Source: Candidatus Bathyarchaeota archaeon
GTDB taxonomy: Archaea > Thermoproteota > Bathyarchaeia > TCS64
Assembly: GCA_030739585.1 (NCBI GenBank)
Contig: JASLYX010000001.1
Coordinates: 248,001-312,000 of the forward strand
Length of the DNA stretch: 64,000 nucleotides
Direction of reading: 5' to 3'
The first letter of the stretch is position 1. Each line of letters starts with the position of its first letter. This document shows, piece by piece, positions 27,287-36,731 of the stretch. The position numbers and the translations under genes are program-made. The notes below the pieces were generated by a model. That model was not told the DNA's origin and made no database searches. It saw nothing but the letters and a program-made list of their open reading frames with translations.

Positions 27287-28576
27287 TCAGGTATCCTCCT
27301 TGAGAGACTTTACCCTCTTTATTATCATCTCCAGCACCTCTCTGTCTGATTTTATACCGGTATGGGGCTCAACAACTTTCTTCAGACTCAGGCTAAATCC
27401 ATCCATCCGATAAGCAGTGCCCGCGACCTCGATGCCGGCAGTGGCCACGGGAATTACTACCTTGCTTAACATAGTTGTAGGTGTGACTTTTTGGTCTAGG
27501 GTGATCGTGGGGATCTTAGCAAGGTGCTTTGCCGCATCGGAGGGGAATGTCGATACGGGGTCCGACGCAATAATGATCGCTGCATCGGGTTCTCCTCTCG
27601 CGAGCATGTCCACGGCAGTGTATTCCCCTGGGTTGTAGCGAGGATATCCCCTGGCAAAGTCGACGGCATAGGGGTAGCCTGTCTGCCAGGTGGTGACGGC
27701 ATTGGCCCCGGCGACATTAAAGTGGCCTCGCATCGGCGTGAGAACGAACTTGGTGTGATGATTGAGCTCGGAGACGAGGCCCACAGCAGCATCAATATTC
27801 ATGTGTCTCCCTTCACTCTGAGTAAGCCCGAGTCCGAAGAAGATCACGCCCATCTTAGCTTTTTTCATTCTCTTCACGAGAACTCTAATCACTTCTGCGG
27901 GGACCCCTGAGACATCTTCTGTGATCTTGCTGCCCCTCACAACAGCCCTAAGGGCTAAGAGGAGCTCAAAGTCACCTCCGTGGTCTACCTTGACAAACTG
28001 GTCGGCGATCCTGGATGTCTTAGTCTCCCGGACGTCCAACGAGACGATATAACGGCCCCTCCTTCCATCAGGAATATAGAGTCCCTTTGGTGTCACGGAG
28101 TAGCGCACAAAGTGCCGGATATGAGAATCACTTGGATTAGCCCCCCAGAACACGACGAGATCGGCCCTGTTCTTTACTTCTCCAAGGCTAGCTTTGGACT
28201 CTCCCACCTGCTGAAGCGCGAGGATTGTGGGTCCGTGGCAGACGGAGCTGGTGTTATCGAGAACTCCGCCCGTGATTTCCGCGAGCTCTACGCAGGAGGC
28301 AACAGCGCCGCACTCTGTAGAACTGAGACCATAGATGATTGGCCTCTTGGCGGAGGCGAGGGTCAACGCAGCCATTTCAATAGCGTTATCTAGGGAGGAC
28401 TCCTTCCCCCCAACAGAGGAGATATTTATACGGTTCATATTGTGACTCATGAACTTGGCTCGGGAGACGGTACAAGCATTTTTGGTCTTCTTGATCTTAT
28501 TCCCCTCTACCGTGACCTCAAGGTCGTCGCAGAGGCAGCCACAGAAAGTACAGACGACATCAGTGATGACCGCCAT
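27287..28576 (-). CDS. fwdB: Formylmethanofuran dehydrogenase subunit B
   Basis: 429 residues, a molybdopterin-family catalytic subunit that reduces CO2 to formate. The N-terminal cluster motif comprises Cys9, Cys12, Cys14, Cys16 and Cys35 (CTFCGCLCDD then NACTVS). Cys113 in SSVCHGPT is the metal-binding residue, a cysteine and not selenocysteine. VFWGANPSDSHIRHF and the pterin-binding C-terminal region follow. Whether tungsten or molybdenum is used cannot be told. The start overlaps fwdD in a TAATG arrangement. Confidence 0.95.
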   Translation of the reverse strand: MAVITDVVCTFCGCLCDDLEVTVEGNKIKKTKNACTVSRAKFMSHNMNRINISSVGGKESSLDNAIEMAALTLASAKRPIIYGLSSTECGAVASCVELAEITGGVLDNTSSVCHGPTILALQQVGESKASLGEVKNRADLVVFWGANPSDSHIRHFVRYSVTPKGLYIPDGRRGRYIVSLDVRETKTSRIADQFVKVDHGGDFELLLALRAVVRGSKITEDVSGVPAEVIRVLVKRMKKAKMGVIFFGLGLTQSEGRHMNIDAAVGLVSELNHHTKFVLTPMRGHFNVAGANAVTTWQTGYPYAVDFARGYPRYNPGEYTAVDMLARGEPDAAIIIASDPVSTFPSDAAKHLAKIPTITLDQKVTPTTMLSKVVIPVATAGIEVAGTAYRMDGFSLSLKKVVEPHTGIKSDREVLEMIIKRVKSLKEDT

Positions 28577-28968
28577 TAGGTCTCCTCCTTCAGGGTCGCG
28601 ATGAGGTCAGTCAGAGACAAGACCCCCGTCACGGATGAACTAACCTCAGCCTCAACCCCCTTGAAGTCAGGAACCCCTGTTCCATAAGTCTCTGAGCCGA
28701 AGACCTGATTTGCCCAGAGGCTATACGGAAAAAAGGAGGACCCAGGCTCCAGTTTAGCGGAGACCCTTGCGGATACGACCACGGAGCCGTGGGCCGTCTC
28801 GATCTTGACGGGATCACCTTCCCCGATCCCGAGCATTCCAGCATCCGCAGTACCTAGCTCGATGTAAGTAACGCTCCTAAAGTACTCTTCAGATGTCTTC
28901 CCTATCTCGAGGCCTACACCTTGCTGGGAGGTCCTGCCGCTATTGAGGATGACTTTGATCTTCTCCAT
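28576..28968 (-). CDS. fwdD: Formylmethanofuran dehydrogenase subunit D
   Basis: 130 residues, a molybdopterin dinucleotide-binding beta-barrel. Visible are ILNSGRTSQQGVGLEIGK, YIELGTADAGMLGIGEGDPV, and the SLWANQVFGSETYGTGVPDFKG stretch that binds one pterin. It completes the active site built with FwdB. It is the first gene of the operon. The ribosome site GAGGTAG precedes the ATG, and a TATA-like element lies at 29014-29022 on the minus strand. Confidence 0.92.
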   Translation of the reverse strand: MEKIKVILNSGRTSQQGVGLEIGKTSEEYFRSVTYIELGTADAGMLGIGEGDPVKIETAHGSVVVSARVSAKLEPGSSFFPYSLWANQVFGSETYGTGVPDFKGVEAEVSSSVTGVLSLTDLIATLKEET

Positions 28969-29319
28969 AGCTTCTACCTCGAATCAACCTAATTTCACAG
29001 GGAACAGACTTAACATTTATGAAAAAGATTACTAACTCTGAAAGCCATTTCTAGCGTGCTCATAGTAGACTTTAATTGTTTTTTCTAGTTGTCCTGGTTC
29101 AGTTTAGATGGGGGCGAAGATTGTGTCTTCGTGCCTTTCCTTCTTTATTGTAATAAGAATCCGTTCTCAGAATTTTATTTAGGTTTATGTATTAATCCTA
29201 AAAATGTAACAATCTGCTGGCGAAGAAATCCACGTTTATAATCAGCCATGATAATTTCCAACGTGGGTCCTCTTAGAAAAGTGGTATACACGTGCGCTCG
29301 GATTTCATGTGAATTTGCC
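28969..29319. other. Promoter region of the fwd operon and non-coding gap
   Basis: On the minus strand TCATAAATG at 29014-29022 lies about 46-54 bases before the fwdD ATG, giving a likely start of transcription near 28990. The remainder, up to the DUF1385 gene that is read in the same direction, is AT-rich without a convincing frame or RNA gene. Confidence 0.45.
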
Positions 29320-30210
29320 TCATCCACTGGGATCGATCTTATTGAGTCTCTTTACCTCCTTCAGAGCCGCCAAGGCTACCTCGATCATGCTGGGCTCCGG
29401 TTCCTGGGTGGTGAGGCGCTGCATGGCGAGACCTGGGGTTATGACCAGCTGCATGACGGGGGAGTCTCGGTACTTATCGCTGACTTTCAGAACTTCATAT
29501 GATATGGCCCCCAAGACGGGAATAAGGATTATCCTGTAGGCGATCCTCATCATGAAGCTAGACCGGGGGAGAACCGAGAAGACCAGAATGCTGATGATCA
29601 TCACAATGAAGAGGAAGCTGGTCCCGCACCGGGGGTTGAGCCTCGAGAACTCAGCAACGGTCTCGGTGTCCATGTTGGCCCCTGCCTCATGGGCATTGAT
29701 AGCTTTATGCTCCGCCCCATGGTATTGAAGCACCCTCCTAAACTCCCCCCACCGAGAGACGAAGAAGAGGTATAGCCCGAAGAGTGTGAGGCGTACTGCG
29801 GACTCGGTGATGTTGAGGAAGAACCCGGTTAAGCCGAGATAGTTGGCTAGGAGGAAGGGGGTCACCATGAAGAAGCCGATCATGCCGACCACAGCAACTA
29901 AAACTAGTACGTACTCCTTCCAGGTGAATTCTTCATCATCATCCAGGGCCACATTAGCTGAGTGGAATATTCCTTTGATCCCAAAGTACATGGTCTCGAA
30001 GAGGATAATGATTCCACGTATGAAGGGGAGCCCCAGTACCCGTCCCTGCTTTACCCTTGAGTTTATCTCCTGGTTGTAGGTAGAGATACCGCCATCGGGC
30101 TGTCTGACGCATATCACCACATGGTCGCCTGATCGCATCATTATTCCCTCAATGAGGGCTTGGCCGCCGAACGCAAGGGACTGCTCCTTCTTTCCAGTAG
30201 ATTTAGCCAT
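29320..30210 (-). CDS. DUF1385 (YqhQ-like) membrane protein
   Basis: 296 residues. The family opening GGQALIEGIMMRSGDHVVI is clear, then GLPFIRGIIILFETMYFGIKG. Four or so membrane helices follow (EYVLVLVAVVGMIGFFMVTP, SAVRLTLFGLYLFFVS, FLFIVMIISILVFSVLP, IAYRIILIPVLGAISYEVLK). The conserved polar segment YHGAEHKAINAHEAG with its histidines and glutamates could bind metal. DUF1385 is widespread in bacteria and has no settled function that I know of. The gene is alone, downstream of no obvious partner. Confidence 0.85.
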   Translation of the reverse strand: MAKSTGKKEQSLAFGGQALIEGIMMRSGDHVVICVRQPDGGISTYNQEINSRVKQGRVLGLPFIRGIIILFETMYFGIKGIFHSANVALDDDEEFTWKEYVLVLVAVVGMIGFFMVTPFLLANYLGLTGFFLNITESAVRLTLFGLYLFFVSRWGEFRRVLQYHGAEHKAINAHEAGANMDTETVAEFSRLNPRCGTSFLFIVMIISILVFSVLPRSSFMMRIAYRIILIPVLGAISYEVLKVSDKYRDSPVMQLVITPGLAMQRLTTQEPEPSMIEVALAALKEVKRLNKIDPSG

Positions 30211-30988
30211 GAGGTGATTTATGATTCCTCAGCGGTAATTAAAAACTATCCCACTTTACACATTTGATGGACCATAGATTTGGATTCCAAGATAATGGAA
30301 GTAACTCCTAACCGATTGGATGTGGATGATAGAACTGTCTTTTTATCTAAAAACCCAGACAAAAGGGTCTGGCTAGCCACTGTTTTTTTTGGAGCCTATA
30401 GCTGAGAGACTTACTACGCCCTGGACCCCTATTGCCTTGAGGATCTCCAGGGTGAACGCTATAATGATGGTATTGCTCTGGCTCTTGCTCACGTCATTCA
30501 CCGTAGAGAGGATTCTTAACTGCATGGCGTTGGGAGTATCACCCGACGTCCTATGCCCAGTTTCCGGCGCTGATTTTCCAGACACCTTTCGCAAGCTTAT
30601 TGGGGGAGATCTGCTTCAAGGCATTGTATGCCCCCTGATCTTAAAGGATCTGATGGGTTTTTATTTCTCCAGCTTAAGGTAATTCTCAGCGGGGGCGTTC
30701 TCGATGTTAAGCCTGACTAGGGGGCTGGGGATAACTTCCAAGTGATCGTTTCTGAGCCACCCTATTTTCTTCGGGGGTGATAGGTTCCTAGTTTTTCATG
30801 GAGATCATGAACAAATGAGATTACCTAGGGCGTTAACTTTTTCCGATTATCGGTTCACTCTGAACAGGTCATTATAGGGCTTTAAATGATTATACCCGTT
30901 TTTATCCCAATACCTCTTATCCTCGTTAATGGAACCACGCGTGGGTTTTAAAAAATGGGTGCGTAAACTTGCGAGAGGCGAATAATCT
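30211..30988. other. Long gap with a palindromic promoter for the next gene
   Basis: No gene is firmly supported. Overlapping frames exist on both strands near 30373-30682; the minus one (NTIIIAFTLEILKAIGVQG) is protein-like but matches nothing I know. At 30935-30944 the palindrome CCACGCGTGG lies immediately upstream of an AT-rich TATA-like stretch (30945-30955), with the next start at 30989. This suggests a regulated promoter for the membrane protease-like gene. Confidence 0.4.
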
Positions 30989-31726
30989 ATGTTGGCCACA
31001 CTTGGATTAGTTTTCGTCGTCTCAGGTCTTCTTGGAATACTCATCCCTGTCGCGGTGGGATTCTCTATGATACGAAGATTCGGCACGAGTTGGAGGAGCT
31101 GGGTTTTCGGCGCGTTGATGTTCTTAGTAAGCCTGATCAGCAATCCCATCCATCGATATGCTTCCCAACTTATACTCTCCAGTGCGTTCACTCCCATAAT
31201 AGTTAGCCTAATGACGCTTGTGCCCCCTCTCATCTTGGGGATATCCGAGGAGACGGCTAGATACGCTGGATTCAAGCTACTGGTTAAAGACCCCTCATTC
31301 GGAGAAGGGTTGACATATGGGGCTGGGCATGGGGGGATCGAGTCCTTGTTGCTGGTGGGATTTAACGTATTAATGATTGGGGTACTCCTATTGACTAACC
31401 CAGAAGCGCTGCCCCCAGACCAGCTTTTGCAGATTCTAGGTATACCTATCTATCAGCCCCTTCTCTGGATCTACGAGAGTATTATGAAAATGATCGTCCA
31501 TATCGGCCTCTCAATTGTGGTGCTGGAGTCGATCAGGAGACCAGATAAACGCTATCTGTTAGCGGCTATCGGAATTCACACACTACTAAATTTCCTTTCA
31601 ATCTCCTCGGCTGGAAAGGGAATAATCATCTCGGAGATGACGGTTACTGGTTTCGCCATCGGTTTGGCGTATTGGACGTACAACCAGTTCAATTTTGGCA
31701 GCAAAAAGATTGGAAGCCAAAGTTAA
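30989..31726 (+). CDS. YhfC-family intramembrane metalloprotease
   Basis: 245 residues with about seven membrane helices. The putative metal site is visible as ISEETARYAGFKLL (EE-x2-R, residues 87-100 or so), YGAGHGGIESLLL (residues 109-121) and a later IGIHTLLNFLS histidine. These match the YhfC/PF10086 branch of CAAX-protease-like membrane enzymes. The substrate is unknown. The ATG follows GAGAGGCG and a palindrome-TATA promoter. Confidence 0.75.
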   Translation: MLATLGLVFVVSGLLGILIPVAVGFSMIRRFGTSWRSWVFGALMFLVSLISNPIHRYASQLILSSAFTPIIVSLMTLVPPLILGISEETARYAGFKLLVKDPSFGEGLTYGAGHGGIESLLLVGFNVLMIGVLLLTNPEALPPDQLLQILGIPIYQPLLWIYESIMKMIVHIGLSIVVLESIRRPDKRYLLAAIGIHTLLNFLSISSAGKGIIISEMTVTGFAIGLAYWTYNQFNFGSKKIGSQS

Positions 31727-32060
31727 AATAGGCTCGCACATGGCTCCTTTCTATTACCTAGAAATGGAGATATGTGCTCCAAGCATGCAATCATTCAGTA
31801 AATTTTCAATTTCTATTTGACACTTTTAAATAGAGGCTCGAAATAACGAAACCATAAACGTATAAGAGTAATATTTAAATCGGTTTTGTGTCAGATGTGT
31901 GCGAGAATATTCCCATGCGCAATTTTGTTCTTGAAAGACGGGGATTCCTATGCAAAGTTCCCTTTCGGGTACACCTGTATGCCGTCTTGAACGATTTATT
32001 CTTGGCGTTCACCATTCATGGCCTTGCGCGTGTCCTTATCTCATTAAATGAAAAAGACGT
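31727..32060. other. Leader and promoter region of the molybdoenzyme operon
   Basis: A TATA-like ATATTTAAAT at 31871-31880 predicts a transcript start near 31900-31906, giving a long leader of about 155-160 bases before the GTG start. A second weaker AT-rich candidate lies near 31990. A CGCG-core element (TTGCGCGTG) is at 32024-32032. A 31-codon frame from 31893 exists but starts too close to the TATA element to be convincing. Confidence 0.4.
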
Positions 32061-35000
32061 GTGATTAAAATAACTAGTAAAGAACAGACGAAAAAAGGGT
32101 TTACCATAACTAGGCGGGATTTCCTTAAACTAGTTCCTCCAGCGACTGCCGTTATTCTCATGGAGATGTATCTCCCTAAAGAGGTCCTTTCGTTTACCTA
32201 CGTTGAACCCATAGAGCACGATCTGAATCCACTTGAGTCTTATCCAAACAGGGACTGGGAGGGGGTCTACCGAGACCTTTACTCCTATGACTCCACATTC
32301 CACTATCTTTGTGCACCCAACGACACCCATGGATGCCTCCTAAACGCGAAAATGAAAAATGGTGTCATCAAGTGGATTGACCCTAGCTTTGGATACCACA
32401 AGGCCACCGACCTCTACGGCAATACCGCTACAGCAAGGTGGGATCCAAGAATATGTGTCAGCGGGGTCGCTTATCTTCGACGGTTCTACGCGGCAGAGAG
32501 ACGGGTTAAAGGTGCTTTTATTCGCACTGGATTCAAGGCTTGGGTGGACGCGGGATACCCCAGAGACCCAGATACAGGGGCTATGCCGATCCAGTATACT
32601 GTGGGGCGAGGAAAAGAGGACTGGTTGAAAGTCTCGTGGGATGAGGTCTTTGGTATTATCGCTAGAACCATGCTAAACACTGTAGAGACGTATAGTGGCC
32701 CTGACGGTGCAGCTCTTCTCGCTAAGCAGGGATACGATCCTGCAATGATTGAGGCAATGAAAGAGGCCGGTACCCAGACTACCAAAACACGCGGGGGGAT
32801 GCCATTTCTGGGAGTTAGGAGAATTATTTCAAACTATCGCTTCGCGAACGGACTCGCATTGCTTGATTCCTATGTTCGTGGTGTAGACCCCGAGTCTGCT
32901 TTGGGAGGTAGAGGCTGGGATAATTATGCTTGGCATACAGACCTGCCCTCGGGCCACACCATGGTCATGGGAAATAAAACCTCAGACTTTGATCTGTACT
33001 CGGTGGAGAACGCTAAAGTCATAGTGACTTGGGGTAAAAACATGATAGTTAGTAAGATGGTGGACTCTCATTGGCTCACTGAGGCACGCCTCCATGGAGC
33101 TAAGGTGATAACCATCGCGACAGAGTACCAGTCAACTAGCAACAAGGCGGACCAGGTTGTCATTCTTCGACCCGCGACGGATTGCGCTCTTGCTCTAGGC
33201 CTAGCATATGTGATGATCGGAGAAAAGATCTACGATGCCGATTACGTAAAGCACTCAACAGACATGCCATTCCTGCTCCGGATGGACACCCTAAAATTAC
33301 TGAGGGCTCGAGATATTATTCCAGATTATACCCCAGCAGAGCTTACCAACTACATCAAGACGTTGAAACCTGGGGAAAAGCCACCCTCAATCGCCCGCCA
33401 GGGAATACAATACGTAACTGAGGAGATTAGAAACGAATGGGATGACTTCGTCGCTTGGGATCTATCTACTGATTCGCCTCAGGTTGTAACGAGGGATGAT
33501 GTAGGCGACCACTTCTCTAAACTTGGGATCAACCCAGCCTTGGAGGGCACATATGAGATTACTACCGTTCAGGGTGAAACGGTGAGAGTTAGACCCGTCT
33601 TTGACGTCATAACGGAGTATCTTATGGATAACTGCGATGTCAAGACAACGTCAGAGATCACCGGGGTTCCGGAAGAAGGGATTGTAAGCCTTGCCCATAC
33701 CATGGCGGAAAACCTTGGTTCAGTGCTCTCCATTACGGGGATGGGTCCGAACCAATATTGGAACGCAGACCTCAAGGATCGGGCGATCTTTTTGGTTGCA
33801 GCTTTAACGGGAAACGAAGGACACTTCGGTGGCGGAGTGGGTAGCTATGCCGGGAATTATCGCCTAGAGATGTTCGCCGGGGTTCCCCAGTTCGCAGTCG
33901 AGGATCCTTTCAACATAGAGCTCGACCCAACGAAGCCAGCTAAATTGAAAAAATATCTAAAATATGAATCGGCTCACTATTATGGTTACGGAGACAGGCC
34001 CCTAAGGGTTAACGGCAAATTATTCACGGGCATCACACATATGTCGACTCCTACCAAGACATGTTGGTGGGCTAACACGAATTCCATCTTGGGGAATGCC
34101 AAGTGGTCCTATGATATTATCATGAATACCCTGCCCAAAATTGAGATGATAATTAACCAAGAGTTTCATTGGACGATGACCTGCGAGTATTCAGACATCG
34201 TTTTGGGCGTTGATTCGTGGCCGGAGCGTAAGATCCCTGATATTTACGGCTCAAGCACCAACCCCTTTTTCCAGGCGGCTCCAGATACCCCACTCCCCCG
34301 CATGTTTGATACAAAGGACGACATGGAGATGCAGATAGGAGTCGCTAAAAAATTAGCGGAGATAACTGAAGATGATCGCTTTTTGGACTATTGGAAATTT
34401 GCCATCGATGGAAATTCAGATGTTTATATCGATAGAATCATTAACGCCAGCAATGGCCTGAAGGGATACAAATTTGAGGACATCCTAGAAAGCTGCAAAG
34501 ATGGCACCCCCTTCTATCACATGTCTCGGACAAGCCCACGGGTCGTGGGCTGGGAGCAGGTCAATGAGAGCAAGCCTTGGTATAGTATGACTGGCAGACT
34601 TGAGTTCTACAGGGAAGAAGACGAGTTCATCGATGCAGGGGAGAATATGCCGGTCTGGCGCGAGACCGTTGATGCAACCTTCTATGAACCAGCGGTAATA
34701 TCAGCAAAACCGGGACATCCGGCGATAAAACCGATGGGTCCCGAGGATTACGGGATAGATCTCAATGACTTGTCCGCAGAGACACGCCAAGTACGCAATG
34801 TTGTCAAGCCTTGGAGCGAAATAAAACTCACAGTGCATCCCCTTCGGGAACAGGAGTATAGCCACATAATGTATACACCGAAATACCGACATGCATGTCA
34901 CACCGCAGCGTCGACTCCAGATATAGAGGCTGTGTATTTCGGTCCATTTGGGGACTTTTACAGGCACGATATCCGCAAGCCCCATGTATCTGAGGGGTAT

Positions 35001-35576
35001 GTAGATCTCCATCCCCTGGATGCCAAGGAGCTCGGAATTGATGATGGAGACTATATCTGGATCGATGCCGATCCTACTGACCGTCCCTTTAGGGGTTGGC
35101 AGGAAAAGCCAAAGGACTTTAAAGTAATGCGGTGGATGGCCCGTGCACGATATTATCCAAATATAATCAGGAAGACTGCTCGAGCTTGGTTCCACATGTA
35201 CCAGGCCACCCATGGATCCGTTGAAGGGCATGAGAATAGACCAGATAAGCTAGCTAAGAATCCTAGAACAGGCTATCAGGCTTTATACCGATATGGTGGT
35301 CATCAATCCACTGTAAGGGCTTGGTTAAAGCCAACACTTATGACAGACAGCCTAGTGAGGAACGAATACTTCGGGCAGGTCATCGGTAAGGGTTTTGAGG
35401 TAGACGTACACACCGCAAATGGCGCCCCAAAGGAGTCTTTTGTGAAATTTACGAGAGCTGAGGCCGGTGAGCCCGATGGCCAACTATGGCAACCGGCAGC
35501 AGCAGGGTATAGGCCGACTTACGAAAACGCTGAGATGAAAAAGTTTCTGAGAGGAGACTACATTACGGAGGGGTGA
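32061..35576 (+). CDS. Type II DMSO-reductase-family molybdopterin enzyme, catalytic subunit
   Basis: 1171 residues from a GTG start. A twin-arginine signal (ITRRDFLKLV, Arg18-Arg19) directs export of the folded enzyme. Cluster ligands near the N-terminus read Cys84, Asp88, Cys92 and Cys132 (LCAPNDTHGC then RICVSG), where nitrate reductase NarG has His, Cys, Cys, Cys. Asp294 in WHTDLP is at the position of the molybdenum-ligating aspartate of NarG-type enzymes. GNEGHFGGGVG and the C-terminal pterin-binding domain follow. The class includes nitrate, selenate and perchlorate reductases, dimethylsulfide and ethylbenzene dehydrogenases; the substrate cannot be deduced. It begins a five- or six-gene operon. 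Confidence 0.88.
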   Translation: MIKITSKEQTKKGFTITRRDFLKLVPPATAVILMEMYLPKEVLSFTYVEPIEHDLNPLESYPNRDWEGVYRDLYSYDSTFHYLCAPNDTHGCLLNAKMKNGVIKWIDPSFGYHKATDLYGNTATARWDPRICVSGVAYLRRFYAAERRVKGAFIRTGFKAWVDAGYPRDPDTGAMPIQYTVGRGKEDWLKVSWDEVFGIIARTMLNTVETYSGPDGAALLAKQGYDPAMIEAMKEAGTQTTKTRGGMPFLGVRRIISNYRFANGLALLDSYVRGVDPESALGGRGWDNYAWHTDLPSGHTMVMGNKTSDFDLYSVENAKVIVTWGKNMIVSKMVDSHWLTEARLHGAKVITIATEYQSTSNKADQVVILRPATDCALALGLAYVMIGEKIYDADYVKHSTDMPFLLRMDTLKLLRARDIIPDYTPAELTNYIKTLKPGEKPPSIARQGIQYVTEEIRNEWDDFVAWDLSTDSPQVVTRDDVGDHFSKLGINPALEGTYEITTVQGETVRVRPVFDVITEYLMDNCDVKTTSEITGVPEEGIVSLAHTMAENLGSVLSITGMGPNQYWNADLKDRAIFLVAALTGNEGHFGGGVGSYAGNYRLEMFAGVPQFAVEDPFNIELDPTKPAKLKKYLKYESAHYYGYGDRPLRVNGKLFTGITHMSTPTKTCWWANTNSILGNAKWSYDIIMNTLPKIEMIINQEFHWTMTCEYSDIVLGVDSWPERKIPDIYGSSTNPFFQAAPDTPLPRMFDTKDDMEMQIGVAKKLAEITEDDRFLDYWKFAIDGNSDVYIDRIINASNGLKGYKFEDILESCKDGTPFYHMSRTSPRVVGWEQVNESKPWYSMTGRLEFYREEDEFIDAGENMPVWRETVDATFYEPAVISAKPGHPAIKPMGPEDYGIDLNDLSAETRQVRNVVKPWSEIKLTVHPLREQEYSHIMYTPKYRHACHTAASTPDIEAVYFGPFGDFYRHDIRKPHVSEGYVDLHPLDAKELGIDDGDYIWIDADPTDRPFRGWQEKPKDFKVMRWMARARYYPNIIRKTARAWFHMYQATHGSVEGHENRPDKLAKNPRTGYQALYRYGGHQSTVRAWLKPTLMTDSLVRNEYFGQVIGKGFEVDVHTANGAPKESFVKFTRAEAGEPDGQLWQPAAAGYRPTYENAEMKKFLRGDYITEG

Positions 35577-35582
35577 TGAAAG

Positions 35583-36731
35583 ATGGTTAAAGTGAATAAT
35601 TGGCAACTCGGCCGAGACATGGACTATATTTATGAAGAGAGTAGGCCCCAGCGGCAAATGGCTGCCGTGTTTGATATTAACAAGTGTATAGCCTGCCAAA
35701 CGTGCACCATGGGGTGCAAAACTACTTGGACCGTTGGGAAGGGTCAGGAGTACATGTGGTGGAATAATGTTGAGACAAAACCTTGGGGGAACTATCCTAT
35801 GGCTTGGGACATAAAGACTCTGGAGTTGTTAGGCACTCAAGGTTGGCAGAAAGAGGGAGATAAAAACGTCTATGCTGGCAAGACTATCTTCGAAGCAGCT
35901 CCTCCAGGGGAGCGAGCCGTCGGCTATCTTCCTAAGGACATCGAATGGGCCTATCCTAACAGGGGAGAGGACGAAACAAACGAGCCTTTACAAGAGAACA
36001 TGCACTGGATGGATGCTGTTCACGCGATCTGGAACTACTATCTCCCACGTCTTTGCAATCACTGTTCATTCCCAGCTTGCGTCGCAGCCTGTCCAAGGAA
36101 GGCTATATACAAGAGATCCGAAGATGGCATCGTACTAGTAGATCAGCAGAGATGTAGGGGTTATCGGGAATGCGTTAAAGCATGCCCCTATAAGAAGACG
36201 ATGTACAACCACGTGACCAGGATCTCTGAAAAGTGCATTTTTTGCTACCCCGCAGTGGAACAGGGTATAGCACCTAGATGCATGCGCAATTGTATAGGGA
36301 AGATCAGGACAGTGGGAACAGTGAACACGCCCGATAAAATTGATCCCGAGAACCCAATCGATTTCTTGATTCACGTAAAGAAAATCGCGCTCCCTCTCTA
36401 TCCCCAATATGGCCTTGAGCCTAACATATACTATATTCCTCCAATACACGTACCAACAAAGTTTACAAGGCAGATGTTCGGACCTGGAGTTGACGAGGCT
36501 ATTGAGACATACCGTAGAGTCCGTGCTGGCGATGAGCCAGAGATCAAGGGCATTCTCATGCTGAACGTCAGTACGGATCGCCTGATTTCAAAGTTTAAGG
36601 TAACCAGCAAAGATGCCATCGGATATAACGCCGATGGAACAGAGATAGTCCGCGTGGCTCTGAAGGAGCCCACAATCATTAGAGAATACTACGATGCGAG
36701 TAGAGATGTTTTTCGACACAATATTAACTAA
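35583..36731 (+). CDS. NarH-like four-cluster Fe-S electron transfer subunit
   Basis: 382 residues. Four cluster motifs are in the order seen in NarH and EbdB: CIACQTCTMGC, CNHCSFPACVAACP, CRGYRECVKACP and CIFCYPAVEQGIAPRC then NCIGK. In the third motif the second cysteine is Tyr, so that cluster should be 3Fe-4S, as in NarH where it is Trp. There is no signal peptide, so it is probably carried out by the Tat signal of the catalytic subunit. The ATG lies six bases after the catalytic gene, with GGTGA as ribosome site. It links the molybdenum centre to the haem subunit. Confidence 0.92.
   Translation: MVKVNNWQLGRDMDYIYEESRPQRQMAAVFDINKCIACQTCTMGCKTTWTVGKGQEYMWWNNVETKPWGNYPMAWDIKTLELLGTQGWQKEGDKNVYAGKTIFEAAPPGERAVGYLPKDIEWAYPNRGEDETNEPLQENMHWMDAVHAIWNYYLPRLCNHCSFPACVAACPRKAIYKRSEDGIVLVDQQRCRGYRECVKACPYKKTMYNHVTRISEKCIFCYPAVEQGIAPRCMRNCIGKIRTVGTVNTPDKIDPENPIDFLIHVKKIALPLYPQYGLEPNIYYIPPIHVPTKFTRQMFGPGVDEAIETYRRVRAGDEPEIKGILMLNVSTDRLISKFKVTSKDAIGYNADGTEIVRVALKEPTIIREYYDASRDVFRHNIN

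Noticed and set aside
30373-30682. Overlapping open frames on both strands
   Set aside because: Neither shows a recognisable family or start signals; the minus frame is the more protein-like of the two but not enough for a gene call.
31893-31988. 31-codon cysteine-containing frame in the leader of the molybdoenzyme operon
   Set aside because: Its ATG lies too close to the likely TATA element to be in the transcript, and it has no ribosome site.
34701-35231. 176-codon minus-strand frame
   Set aside because: Antisense shadow within the molybdopterin catalytic subunit.
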